A stretch of 64,000 bases of DNA from positions 930,001-994,000 of the forward strand of contig NZ_CP120233.1 of assembly GCF_030012985.1 (NCBI RefSeq), given 5' to 3'. The notes beneath the pieces were generated by a model that did not search any database, was not told where the DNA came from, and saw only the letters and a program-made list of their open reading frames with translations. Position numbers and translations under genes: made by a program. The DNA comes from Microbulbifer sp. VAAF005 (GTDB taxonomy: Bacteria; Pseudomonadota; Gammaproteobacteria; Pseudomonadales; Cellvibrionaceae). This document shows positions 7,824 through 16,695 of the stretch, in pieces; positions within the stretch are counted from its first letter, which is position 1, and every line of letters begins with the position of its first letter.

Positions 7824-9682
7824 GAGACAGCCTCCACATTTGACAATAATGAATTCCAGGAGGAAGCGTCCATTTCACAAAAAGAGTCCTGATCCTGAAG
7901 GATATCCAGCACCAGCTTGGTACGGGGTAACTCATTGCGAATAAAGAATTTAGCACTGACAATTTTCGAGCGATAGAATTCCTCATCAGTATCATTCAGG
8001 TCCTGACTCAACTTATCTGATGACGCACATGCAGCCTCCAATAAAAGCCAGGCCAAGGTTATATCACCAAGCATATGTAGAATACGTGTGCTATAGGCAG
8101 GAATTTTGAACATTTCTTTTGTTTTCACCCATACCTGCACAGCTTTCAGTGCTGCCTCGAAATGTCCAAACGAAGTCTTTAAGCGCTCAAATTCAATCTC
8201 AAACTGAGGGTAGTCCGTGGCCCGATCGAGGAAATTGTCAATTTCTGCCTGGTAGAATTGGAATAGCTTACTGGAATTACCCAATCCTAACTTATCCCGG
8301 ATCAAGTCCTGGCTCTGGATATAATTCGTTCCCTCCCAGATTGCCAGCACTTTAATATCTCGGGCATATTGCTCTATACCCAGATCCTTGAGATAACCCT
8401 GACCACCACAGGTTTGAATCGCCAATTCACAGATACGCCAAGCCTGGTCACTGATATAGGCTTTAACAACTGGAGTTAGCAGGTTCATTAAACCCTGGTA
8501 GTGAGCAATGCGATCCTTTTTGTCTTCCTGCCCCTGGTAGATTTTGACTAAGCTCTCTGACAATGTCAGTTTAGCAATCAGTGCTCTACAGCCCTCTACC
8601 TTGGATTTCATTTCCAACAACATACGCTGGACATCGGTATGCTCAACGATATTGACCCGGCTTGCGGTAGAGCTAAAGCTCTCGTGAAATCTCTTGCCCT
8701 GTAAGCGCTTTGTCGAATAGGAAAGTGCATTATAGTAGGCTGAGGAAGCCATACCCAAGGCGTAAACACCTGTGCTGATTCGTGCCTGATTCATCAAGGT
8801 AAGAAACTGCAACAAGCCTACATTCTCACGATTCCCCAGTAGGTAAGCTCTACAGGGGCCATTGTCACCAAACCGAAGGTGAGTGTTTGCACACCCTTTA
8901 AAGCCCATTTTCTCAGCTAGAGAAATGCATTCGATATTATTAAACCCACCGAGACTCCCATCCTCTTCAACCCAGTACTTAGGCACAATAAAGCAGGACA
9001 AACCGTAGGTGCCCGAACCGCTTTTTTCGCCACGACCCATAACGAAATAAATGGTGTTTTCTGTCAGGTCGTGCATACCGGCACTTATCAGGTATTTTTC
9101 GCCCGTTAACAAATAAGTGCCATCTTCCAGTTTCGCAGCGCGAGTCTCTACAAGGGATACATCACTTCCCGCCTGGGGTTCAGTGAGGCAGAGACAAGAT
9201 GTCCACTCTGAGGTGGCTAATTTGTCCCTAAACAGGTCTTTTTGCAGATCGGTTCCATATTTTTCCACCAAGGTGGAGGACGGCAGGCAAAAACCACCAT
9301 AAGTCATAAAACTTGGATTTGCCCCCATAAACATTTCCAGGAGCATTTGCATTACAAAGGGCGGAATAGTTGTATTTTGTTCGCCCTCAAGTGAGGAAAT
9401 ATTCCCCCATTCATCCTTAAACCTCCGCCACATCTCAGGGAATGCGCTCGGGAGCTTCACTTTCCCACTCTCTAACTGGCATCCCTCTCGATCTGAATCC
9501 TGATATCCCGGCCCGAGAACCTCATAAGAGAATTTTTTAGCCCGAACTAAAATTTCATGGAGAATCTCTGGTGAGCACCCTTTAAATATCTGGTCGCTGA
9601 ACAGAGTTTTAGCTTCATGGAACTGTTCTTCAATAAGGAATTGAAATTCTCTTATATCAGTTTTATAAATATTATTATCCAT
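7820..9682 (-). CDS. Large acyl-CoA dehydrogenase-family enzyme (DmdC-like)
   Basis: About 620 residues from the ATG at 9682, chosen because AAGGAG sits about 6 nt upstream. The middle domain has CLTEPQAGSDVSLVETRA and GEKYLISAGMHD, the FAD-binding strands of acyl-CoA dehydrogenases. The C-terminal domain has CGGQGYLKDLGIEQYARD followed by IWEGTN, whose Glu is the expected catalytic base. An extra C-terminal helical segment of about 120 residues makes it resemble the long DmdC/FadE5-type enzymes. In this operon it probably introduces a double bond into an acyl-ACP or acyl-CoA intermediate. Its start overlaps the upstream gene's stop; its stop overlaps the halogenase start. Confidence 0.85.
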   Translation of the reverse strand: MDNNIYKTDIREFQFLIEEQFHEAKTLFSDQIFKGCSPEILHEILVRAKKFSYEVLGPGYQDSDREGCQLESGKVKLPSAFPEMWRRFKDEWGNISSLEGEQNTTIPPFVMQMLLEMFMGANPSFMTYGGFCLPSSTLVEKYGTDLQKDLFRDKLATSEWTSCLCLTEPQAGSDVSLVETRAAKLEDGTYLLTGEKYLISAGMHDLTENTIYFVMGRGEKSGSGTYGLSCFIVPKYWVEEDGSLGGFNNIECISLAEKMGFKGCANTHLRFGDNGPCRAYLLGNRENVGLLQFLTLMNQARISTGVYALGMASSAYYNALSYSTKRLQGKRFHESFSSTASRVNIVEHTDVQRMLLEMKSKVEGCRALIAKLTLSESLVKIYQGQEDKKDRIAHYQGLMNLLTPVVKAYISDQAWRICELAIQTCGGQGYLKDLGIEQYARDIKVLAIWEGTNYIQSQDLIRDKLGLGNSSKLFQFYQAEIDNFLDRATDYPQFEIEFERLKTSFGHFEAALKAVQVWVKTKEMFKIPAYSTRILHMLGDITLAWLLLEAACASSDKLSQDLNDTDEEFYRSKIVSAKFFIRNELPRTKLVLDILQDQDSFCEMDASSWNSLLSNVEAVS

Positions 9683-10694
9683 GTCTTGCTCCTTGATATT
9701 CCAACAGCGTACGCCAACTACCTGCACCTAATACCCAGTCAAATATCTGGTTGTGTCTTCCCCGGTAAATCCTCTTGGGATACCTTAATGCCTCACGAAT
9801 ATGCGAAAGGTAATCCTGGCCTAGAGTGTCACCCAGGTGCTGGGCGGAACTAAAATCTATATAGGCGTCTTCCAACACCAATTTCTCAACATTTACCAGT
9901 CTTGAAAGAAATCCCTGAAAATTGGGCGAAGGAATGTCTATTTTCAGGCAACCTACCCTGCCGCCACCCCCTAGAGTTAACAGCCATAGATCAGTCACCT
10001 TTTCCTCAATGTAATAACTGATCAATTCAGACAGAGGTTTAATACTCAAATAGTGCCAGCCGTCCTCTTCGATACTGGGTAACCATGAGGCCTTATCTCT
10101 GTGCGAAAACCCTTTCAGGAGCCCCTTGGCCCATTTCGAGCGGATATCAAAGGAAACTACTCGAGTATCATCACTAGCGTTGGTTGAGATTACCTGCTTA
10201 ATACTCTTTACTAAATCTGGTGCGCCAGATAAAGATGGCGCTTGAGAGAGAATATCGCAGCTGGATATTTGACAGAGATGTGTTTCACAATACTCTCGGC
10301 AGATCCAGGTAGCCGCCACACCTACAAGAACATCTAAGCCATCTTGATCAGGTCCAACTCCAATTCCCAATGAATCCAGGCACTCTTGTTGCCGCTCTTT
10401 GCCCAGTTCGAGATTTAAGATCAAAGCTTCGGCTTCACTACACTTTGAAAAACTCAATACTGCAGCATGGAAGCTGGTGCAGGCGCTACCCACAAATCGG
10501 ATATTATGCCCACCGTCTTCTAAGTCTGCTATAAACTCTACAATCCGACTATCCTGTAGAACATTAGCCTCTCCCGCAGAAACCACATAGATAAGCTCTG
10601 GTAACAAATCATATTGATCCAGGTGTCCTCTCAAGGCATCAAGTAATCGATCAACCTGCCCGCCACTGTCTACCCATAGGTTTTTAATAAACAT
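9675..10694 (-). CDS. Divergent ketosynthase-III/thiolase-fold protein
   Basis: 339 residues with no easily recognised full-length family, but several pieces follow the KAS III pattern. GSACTSFHAAVL, with Cys72, resembles the active-site Cys elbow. It is followed by a strand of the type ALILNLEL. AQHLGDTLGQDYLSHIREAL corresponds to the region around the GH/N motif, and FDWVLGAGSWRTLL to the closing GxGxxW-like strand. The N-terminus is some 40-50 residues shorter than in FabH. It probably forms a condensing pair with the 277-residue protein two genes upstream. The call is from motif order only. Confidence 0.5.
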   Translation of the reverse strand: MFIKNLWVDSGGQVDRLLDALRGHLDQYDLLPELIYVVSAGEANVLQDSRIVEFIADLEDGGHNIRFVGSACTSFHAAVLSFSKCSEAEALILNLELGKERQQECLDSLGIGVGPDQDGLDVLVGVAATWICREYCETHLCQISSCDILSQAPSLSGAPDLVKSIKQVISTNASDDTRVVSFDIRSKWAKGLLKGFSHRDKASWLPSIEEDGWHYLSIKPLSELISYYIEEKVTDLWLLTLGGGGRVGCLKIDIPSPNFQGFLSRLVNVEKLVLEDAYIDFSSAQHLGDTLGQDYLSHIREALRYPKRIYRGRHNQIFDWVLGAGSWRTLLEYQGARHG

Positions 10695-10696
10695 CT

Positions 10697-11227
10697 TTAT
10701 GCTGTCCCGTCCATGGTGTTTATTGTTATATCACCGAAACCGCACTCGATAAGTAATTTAGAAAGCCCCTCAATTAAGAGATCATGGCAATCAACATCCA
10801 CTGCCAACCTGATTTTCAGCTGGTTTGTTCCCGCTTCAAATGGGTGGCGAACCAAGCTATCCTCAATAGCTATATATCGTTTTCCTTCTCTAACCAATAT
10901 TGTTTCTTCACCAGCCAGGTCATGAAGCATTAAAACGGTGTCTTGTAATAGAGCACTTGGCATACGCCCGCCAGCAGGCATCTGCATTTTTATCAAGATT
11001 AAGTCTATATCCAGTTCAGAATCTTCAAAGTATCGCAGAATATCCAGCAGTAATTGATAGTGCTCTGAATGATTCAGTAGCACCGGGCTGGAATTAACTG
11101 GTAGACTGGATAATGCAAGATAGTCCTGCTCAGTACTCAACGGCAGCATTTGTGCTAAGCAGGATTTCAATGTGTCCGGATAGGGGTTACGTTCGAGACA
11201 CGTTGATAGCTCAACAGTCTTCATCAC
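10697..11227 (-). CDS. Unknown protein in the biosynthetic operon
   Basis: 176 residues, soluble, acidic, with no signal peptide or membrane segment. It starts at an ATG overlapping the stop of the upstream 277-residue gene and ends 2 nt before the 339-residue ketosynthase-like gene, so it sits between the two KAS III-like genes and is translationally coupled to the first. Predicted alternating strands near IKMQMPAGGRMPSALLQDTV and a C-terminal alpha/beta stretch (IRLAVDVDCHDLLIEGLSK) suggest a small folded domain. I do not recognise the family and assign no function. Confidence 0.65.
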   Translation of the reverse strand: MMKTVELSTCLERNPYPDTLKSCLAQMLPLSTEQDYLALSSLPVNSSPVLLNHSEHYQLLLDILRYFEDSELDIDLILIKMQMPAGGRMPSALLQDTVLMLHDLAGEETILVREGKRYIAIEDSLVRHPFEAGTNQLKIRLAVDVDCHDLLIEGLSKLLIECGFGDITINTMDGTA

Positions 11228-12057
11228 GCGGCCTCCATTAGATAGAAGTGACTTTGTTCATCAACGGTAACTTCTACAGTGCAATAATAACCATTCAATG
11301 CAATCGAACAGGCTAGAAAATTCTCTTGCTTGTCGAAGCCCTTTTCAGCGCCTTGGCAAATAATATTCAGCCAGGGATCACTACCAAAACAATGCCCCCA
11401 TCGATCATGCAAGTCTGGTAACTTTTGATTGGCCGACAACAATTTGGAGAAAATCTGGCGAATATTCTCCGGAAAGAATGGTAAAGATAAAGTCAGGTCA
11501 TCTCGTCCAACAGCCATTTTTCGGATGACAGTGGCAAATTCTGGAGTTGTATTATAAGTAATCGTGCAGGATGCATTAAGGTTTATACTGTCAAGATCCC
11601 GCACTTCAAACAACAGTGTACAGAGACCAAAACCACTATCGCCCCAATTTTCATTTTCTCGCCAAAACGTTAGATCTAAAACATTGGCGTCAAGAATACT
11701 AACCAGTAAGTAGCGCGATTCCGGATTTTGTGTCAGGTAATGCCGAAGGCTATAACCCCAAGATGCACATTCATAGGTATTAACAAAACTGGTAACTGGC
11801 GCTCTTGCATTATCACCGTAATTGAAGTCCTGCTCACTAATCGCCGATGAGCTCAAAGGAAGTTCAATCATGGTAGAGCATAAAAAATGGCGATCTATTT
11901 GCGAATCTTTTATCTCTGGAGCAGCATCTAATACACTATCTGTCTGTCTTCGGATAATCCTGGCAATATCACTAAAGGCAGTTGATACATCACTACTGGA
12001 TGAGACAGCGATACCTTCTATAGGGATAAAAGCTGCAGATCGTAAATACAGGCTCAT
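11224..12057 (-). CDS. Divergent ketosynthase-III-like protein
   Basis: 277 residues. NTYECASWGYSLRHYL places a cysteine (residue 97) at the KAS III nucleophile position, followed by the strand YLLVSILDA and ENWGDSGFGLCTLLFEV, which matches the FGDGAGAxLL motif. Near the C-terminus WGHCFGSDPWLNI aligns with the GHxxxxDxxxNL segment and LACSIALNGYYCTVEV with the last strands. The usual catalytic His and Asn are not clearly recognisable. Its size and that of the 339-residue partner recall the unequal KAS III heterodimer PqsB/PqsC, although no direct homology is claimed. Its start overlaps the upstream gene by 4 nt. Confidence 0.55.
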   Translation of the reverse strand: MSLYLRSAAFIPIEGIAVSSSSDVSTAFSDIARIIRRQTDSVLDAAPEIKDSQIDRHFLCSTMIELPLSSSAISEQDFNYGDNARAPVTSFVNTYECASWGYSLRHYLTQNPESRYLLVSILDANVLDLTFWRENENWGDSGFGLCTLLFEVRDLDSINLNASCTITYNTTPEFATVIRKMAVGRDDLTLSLPFFPENIRQIFSKLLSANQKLPDLHDRWGHCFGSDPWLNIICQGAEKGFDKQENFLACSIALNGYYCTVEVTVDEQSHFYLMEAA

Positions 12058-13094
12058 ACCCGCAGCCCCTTAAATTTGCTATATATCTCAAAGAAGCACC
12101 GATATGAACTGCCTTCCATTTTTGTGAAAGCCAACAGATCGCGCTGTCGATTCACGGATTTGATCTTTCCTGACAAGACCAGGTTCAGCAAAAGCTCATT
12201 GCTGGTAAATTTCGTTGCCAGTACACGGTTTACACTGTGCATAGAGAAAGTGGTTGCAGCTACCTGCTCATTACACAAATGAATTAGATACTCTATATGA
12301 GCCTGATCTTCGCTGGTTAAATGAGCTTCTTTACAGTCATGTAGCCAAAGCACAAAGTGCATTAGTGATTTAACAAAGCGCGGGCGAACCAGTGTTAAAA
12401 ACCGATTGACGCTACCCAACCCACCTTTGCTCAACAACATGTCTTTGGTAATTGATACTTTACCCTTACAATTTCCCAGCTGTAACGTGCCATTTAAAAA
12501 AGGCTCTCCTACAGCACTCTGCCGTAATTGGTTACAGAGTTCTGGTGGCAACATCACTGTCAGGGGAAAAGGCCTTCCCGGTTGCTTGGTAACTACCATG
12601 GCAAAGCCAAGCTTATGTGCTTCAATGCCGTGGATCTTGTCGACATTCAGTAGCATGTCGCTATCAGTTTCAACCAGCTCTGTCTTCCAACCCATAAGAC
12701 TCGGGCCGCCGGGGTCTGTCATAAGGAAGTGGCCGAAAATCCCCTGCTCCACCCATTTATTGACCTGGGCAAGCTGATCATCTGTAGCAGTCAGGCTCAA
12801 CATAATCGAGCCAAATAGCCCGATCATGTTGTGAAAGTGATTATCCAGTCCTTCATCCCGGACAGTGTCAATAATTTGATCAATAACAAAGGTCTGCTCA
12901 AACTGCTCTAATGGCTGCTGAACCGAAGCGTCCCTAAGTGGTGCAAGCTCTGTCAAAGGATCTTCGATAATCATTGATGCATCGAATAGCCGAGCACAAG
13001 AATTTTCTAACAGCGATTTCAATGTGCTGGGCACTGGTGAAATACTGGATAATTGATTGAGAACAAAACCGCCTACAACCGATTGCATTTCCAT
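12054..13094 (-). CDS. Divergent acyl-CoA dehydrogenase-like protein
   Basis: 346 residues. GHFLMTDPGGPSLMGWKTEL followed by VDKIHGIEAHKLGFAMVVTK is the degenerate form of the acyl-CoA dehydrogenase middle domain (TEPxxGSd, then nGxKxfitn). The C-terminal half is helical, as in that fold, but the YEGT-type catalytic motif is missing and the protein is about 40-50 residues short. It may act as a non-canonical flavoenzyme or as a partner of the 635-residue-class dehydrogenase downstream. It starts 3 nt after the decarboxylase stop and overlaps the next gene by 4 nt. Confidence 0.6.
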   Translation of the reverse strand: MEMQSVVGGFVLNQLSSISPVPSTLKSLLENSCARLFDASMIIEDPLTELAPLRDASVQQPLEQFEQTFVIDQIIDTVRDEGLDNHFHNMIGLFGSIMLSLTATDDQLAQVNKWVEQGIFGHFLMTDPGGPSLMGWKTELVETDSDMLLNVDKIHGIEAHKLGFAMVVTKQPGRPFPLTVMLPPELCNQLRQSAVGEPFLNGTLQLGNCKGKVSITKDMLLSKGGLGSVNRFLTLVRPRFVKSLMHFVLWLHDCKEAHLTSEDQAHIEYLIHLCNEQVAATTFSMHSVNRVLATKFTSNELLLNLVLSGKIKSVNRQRDLLAFTKMEGSSYRCFFEIYSKFKGLRV

Positions 13095-13097
13095 GAT

Positions 13098-14246
13098 CTA
13101 CTCCACCAGATAAGAGTTCGGAGCCGGCAACTTGAGGAAAGGTTCTACGGTATAACTTGCGTTATAGGCACCACATCCATCAAATATGACTAAGTCCCCT
13201 TCTCGAAGGCCAATATTGTTGACTTCCCCAATCACATCTTCCTTATTGCAAGAAGTGCCCACTAAAAGGACTTTCTGCCCCTCATCATTCCCTTTTAGAG
13301 GAGTCCCATTACGCAAAACATGAGGTTGCTGGAATCGTTTAAAGGTACTTTCCGTTTTCGCCAACAGAAAATTTTGGGCCATTCCCCCATCACATACGGC
13401 GTACTTGTCACCGTTAATGGACTTTTTATAGCGAACTTCCGTGACGAAATAACCGGCTGAGCCCATAATTGCTCGACCACTCTCGTGAACTACCTTGATA
13501 TGATCTGGAAATTCAGCAATCAAATTTCTATATTGCTCAAAATCAAACTCCTGCTCTCGCCAATTGGGGTCAAACCCACCACCTAGATTGGCTAATGACA
13601 GAGGGTATCCCAGTATTTCCTCAAACTTATAAACAACTTGCAAGGCCACTTTGGCAGTGTCGAAAGCACCTTTATTAAAGGAGTATGAGCCCCTGAACAA
13701 ATGAAAACCTAAAACTGGAATCTCATGTTTCTTGCAAAAATCCAAAGCCTCAAGGCAGCCATTCCAGTCGAAACCAAAATGATCTTTTCTTAGGCCCTTT
13801 TGATTTCTATCAAAGTGGCTCAAGATTGAGGGATTAAGCCTTAAAACGACAGGGTTTACTGGCCGCCTTGCCTTCAACTCCTCAACCAAAGCTAATTGAT
13901 TCAGGTTGTCGATAATTAAATGGCACTTACTCGCAATGGCAGCGCGTATAAAGGCCTTATCTGCCGATGGGTTATTGACAAATCGGGGACTATTCCCTTT
14001 GGGAAGTAGATTTAGTTCGCCTATAGATGCAATCTCAATACCGTCTTCAAAGATGTGCCCACAACGAAGTATTAAATCAAGACAACTATTGGCTTTTAGA
14101 GAGTATATCAATCCCGTGCCCAGCGCTTCCTTCAGCTGCTTGTAGTTATCGTGAGCAGTTTTAACGGAATAGATATAACAAGGTGTAGATAGCTGTTTCT
14201 TGTTTTGGCCCAACTGTTGAACCAGCGCATCTGACAGTGCACCCAT
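13098..14246 (-). CDS. Fold-type III PLP-dependent amino-acid decarboxylase
   Basis: 382 residues of the ornithine/diaminopimelate decarboxylase family. The PLP-binding lysine lies in YSLKANSCLDLIL (about residue 50). GFHLFRGSYSFN holds the specificity-helix region, NLGGGFDPNW the PLP phosphate-binding glycines, HESGRAIMGSAGYFV the Arg/Gly loop, and GTSCNKEDVIG the CxxxD catalytic Cys and substrate Asp pair. Members that work beside a ligase and an ACP, such as butirosin BtrK and the exosortase-A-associated decarboxylases, act on carrier-bound or unusual amino acids. The same logic is likely here because the ligase gene lies 92 nt upstream and the ACP is in the operon. The substrate is not identifiable from sequence. 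Confidence 0.88.
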   Translation of the reverse strand: MGALSDALVQQLGQNKKQLSTPCYIYSVKTAHDNYKQLKEALGTGLIYSLKANSCLDLILRCGHIFEDGIEIASIGELNLLPKGNSPRFVNNPSADKAFIRAAIASKCHLIIDNLNQLALVEELKARRPVNPVVLRLNPSILSHFDRNQKGLRKDHFGFDWNGCLEALDFCKKHEIPVLGFHLFRGSYSFNKGAFDTAKVALQVVYKFEEILGYPLSLANLGGGFDPNWREQEFDFEQYRNLIAEFPDHIKVVHESGRAIMGSAGYFVTEVRYKKSINGDKYAVCDGGMAQNFLLAKTESTFKRFQQPHVLRNGTPLKGNDEGQKVLLVGTSCNKEDVIGEVNNIGLREGDLVIFDGCGAYNASYTVEPFLKLPAPNSYLVE

Positions 14247-14338
14247 AACTCCCCCAAGGGTTAAACGTATCGTTTATATTTTTATTAAGTTAGCGTTTTA
14301 TGTCTTAGGCGGGATCCCGCCTAAATATACTCAGATCA

Positions 14339-15814
14339 TTAGGCATGGACTTGTAAATCCTGTTCTAAGCGCTTCCTATCGACCTTGCTATTAGCGGTTA
14401 ATTGAATTCCATCAACAAACCTGATATCTCTTGGCATGTAGTCAGTATCTATGTTCGCTTTCAGCCAAGTGCGAAACTGCTTCTGATTGTCAGCGATATT
14501 CTCATGAAGCTCCACAACACAAGTAGCCACTTCATTTTCGAGTTTATCTTTGGTGCCGATGACTGCATTGATATGCACCAATGGGCACATATCTATATGA
14601 TTTTCCAAGTCCTTTGGAAACAGGCAAAATCCGCCTTGTTTTATTAAGTCTTTTGAACGCCCTTTAAAATAGAAAAAGCCATCCTGATCACGGGTAAAAA
14701 GGTCTCCCGTCGCCAACCAATTGTCGTCTCGATATCTGCCCGAAAAGATTTCTGCACCACCTTGAGCGGCGGGGTTATAGTAGCCTTGCATCACTGCCGT
14801 CCCACGAACATAAAGCTCACCTACCTCATCAGCTTTTGCTTCTCTAAATTTACTGACCTCTGAGTGAGGTATAAATACACGTGCATCCAGGCCAGGGATC
14901 GGCTTGCCAACTGAACCCATCTTTTCTTCCCAAAGCTCTGGCTCCAAGTACAAGGCTCGCTTGCACTCAGTCAAACCATACATAGAGAAAACATTTAGAC
15001 TTGGGCAGTACTCCTTCCAGGCGCGAATCATGTACTCAGATAAATGGCCCCCAGTATTGGTGATACTGCGCAGGTTGCTGAGGTCAGGTTTAACCAAACC
15101 CACCAGTTTCACTAGGGCAGCCCCCATTGCTGGCACGATCGGAAGAACAGATATATCCCGCTCTGAAATCGTTTTAAGGGCTTGTATGGGGTTAAATGGT
15201 TTGTCGTAGAGGATGGTTGTACAGTTGCTATATAGCGCAAATAGTACCTGATAAAGACCGTAGTCAAATGATAAAGGGGATAAGCACAAAATTCTGTCCT
15301 GTGCTGTCAGGCCCAAATATTGGGATATTGAGGCCAAGGAGGTCAGAACATTTTGATGGGTAAGCATAATGCCTTTTGGCTTACCAGTACTTCCTGAGGT
15401 ATAGATCACCAGAGCCAGATCCACGCCTGTGACCACTGGAGTAGAAGACACTTCAAACTCTGAGCATTCCTGCTGATAATCGGGCAAGGCCTCAATTTTT
15501 CCAGCACGCCATATCGCCTTGGCATTGCAGTCTGAAGCGATCATTTTAATTGAAGAATGGCTCAGATCCCCCTTTGCAGGTACAACCACCAACCCCATCT
15601 TCCACGCCGCCAACATAATGGCGACCGCCTCTATTTCAGACTGAGTACACACTAAAATGCGATCGCCAGCACTGAAACAAACTTCTTCATTTGTAAGTGA
15701 GAGCCACGCATTCTCACAGTGAGCCGCGGTCAAAACCTCGCCATCCAGATTTTCCAGACGACCTTGCCAACATTTTTCCACAACTTTCTCGAACAGGCTG
15801 GCAAGAGAAAACAT
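14339..15814 (-). CDS. AMP-forming acyl/aminoacyl ligase
   Basis: 491 residues, ANL superfamily. Core motif A3 is VIYTSGSTGKPKGIMLTHQN (residues about 135-155), A5 is MYGLTECKR, A7 is LATGDLFTRD, A8 is FKGRSKDLIKQGG and the A10 lysine is in LTANSKVDRKRL. It activates a carboxylic or amino acid as an acyl-adenylate and loads it on CoA or, more likely here, on the operon's ACP. It is the first gene of the 16-gene operon and lies downstream of an 880-bp AT-rich region that should hold the promoter. The C-terminal domain appears complete. The specificity pocket cannot be read reliably by eye. Confidence 0.9.
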   Translation of the reverse strand: MFSLASLFEKVVEKCWQGRLENLDGEVLTAAHCENAWLSLTNEEVCFSAGDRILVCTQSEIEAVAIMLAAWKMGLVVVPAKGDLSHSSIKMIASDCNAKAIWRAGKIEALPDYQQECSEFEVSSTPVVTGVDLALVIYTSGSTGKPKGIMLTHQNVLTSLASISQYLGLTAQDRILCLSPLSFDYGLYQVLFALYSNCTTILYDKPFNPIQALKTISERDISVLPIVPAMGAALVKLVGLVKPDLSNLRSITNTGGHLSEYMIRAWKEYCPSLNVFSMYGLTECKRALYLEPELWEEKMGSVGKPIPGLDARVFIPHSEVSKFREAKADEVGELYVRGTAVMQGYYNPAAQGGAEIFSGRYRDDNWLATGDLFTRDQDGFFYFKGRSKDLIKQGGFCLFPKDLENHIDMCPLVHINAVIGTKDKLENEVATCVVELHENIADNQKQFRTWLKANIDTDYMPRDIRFVDGIQLTANSKVDRKRLEQDLQVHA

Positions 15815-16695
15815 TTTTAGTCCATTTATTATTCTAAGATTTTTGATCTAGTCCGAATAAGCCTAAAAAAAACTATTCAAACCGGCTACATGGGACGATC
15901 ATTTTATAAATCGGATGACCCAATAATGACAAGCATTTTCTGTAAAGCTTATGACAACCTCTTTATCAATCCATGAAAAGTTTCATCCTGTTAGAAATTA
16001 TTCGATCTGACTAAACATTACAAACATTCCAAAAGACAAATAAATCAAGAAGTTAATAAACCCTTTTTCCGATCTCGCACCACTACCAAGTAAAAAAATA
16101 GGCAATGAAAAACCAATTTATCCAGAATTTAATTCCGTCAAATGACCAAAAAAAGAAAATAATTTTTTTGGTAGTAAAACCCTATAAAGCCAAAAAAATT
16201 TGAACCGAATGGTCACAAAATAGGATGGGCAAATATTAAAAATTACTCAAACTTATTTCTGAAGGTGGTTTTTGAGAACCATGAAACCTTGAGAGATTTC
16301 TTTTACAAGTGATCGGCTACCGGCACTGAAAGCCAGATAAATATTTGAATGCAAGTTAATGTAATAATTTCGGTTACAGGAGAGTCAGATCAGTAGCGGT
16401 GTGAAATTACTGACTTCAAGTAAACCTTTAAATCCAGGTCTGTCAGACAAAACATGGGCGCCAGCCTAAAAACGACAGACTAATAATTACAATAAAATTG
16501 ACCTTTTAAATCACCGGCCTCATCAGATCAAAATTAAGCCAAACTTATCGCTAAAGATACCCAAGTTACGCCTGGGGATAGTCATCTTTATAATCCGGCA
16601 GTTAACACAAAAAATTGGCACGAAATAACCCCAATAGAGGAAGCAATACCACACACTTACGTATCACGCACGCCTTGCATATAGAGGTAGCTATT
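15815..16695. promoter_or_regulatory. Long AT-rich divergent upstream region
   Basis: About 880 bp without a supported gene, between the minus-strand biosynthetic operon and the plus-strand DUF1254 gene. It is visibly AT-rich, with many A and T tracts around 15,835-16,260, and must contain the promoters for both sides. I found no convincing operator palindrome, riboswitch or tRNA in it. Confidence 0.45.

Noticed and set aside
15815..16695. Possible riboswitch or small RNA in the long upstream region
   Set aside because: No conserved RNA motif could be identified by eye; only AT-rich tracts were seen.
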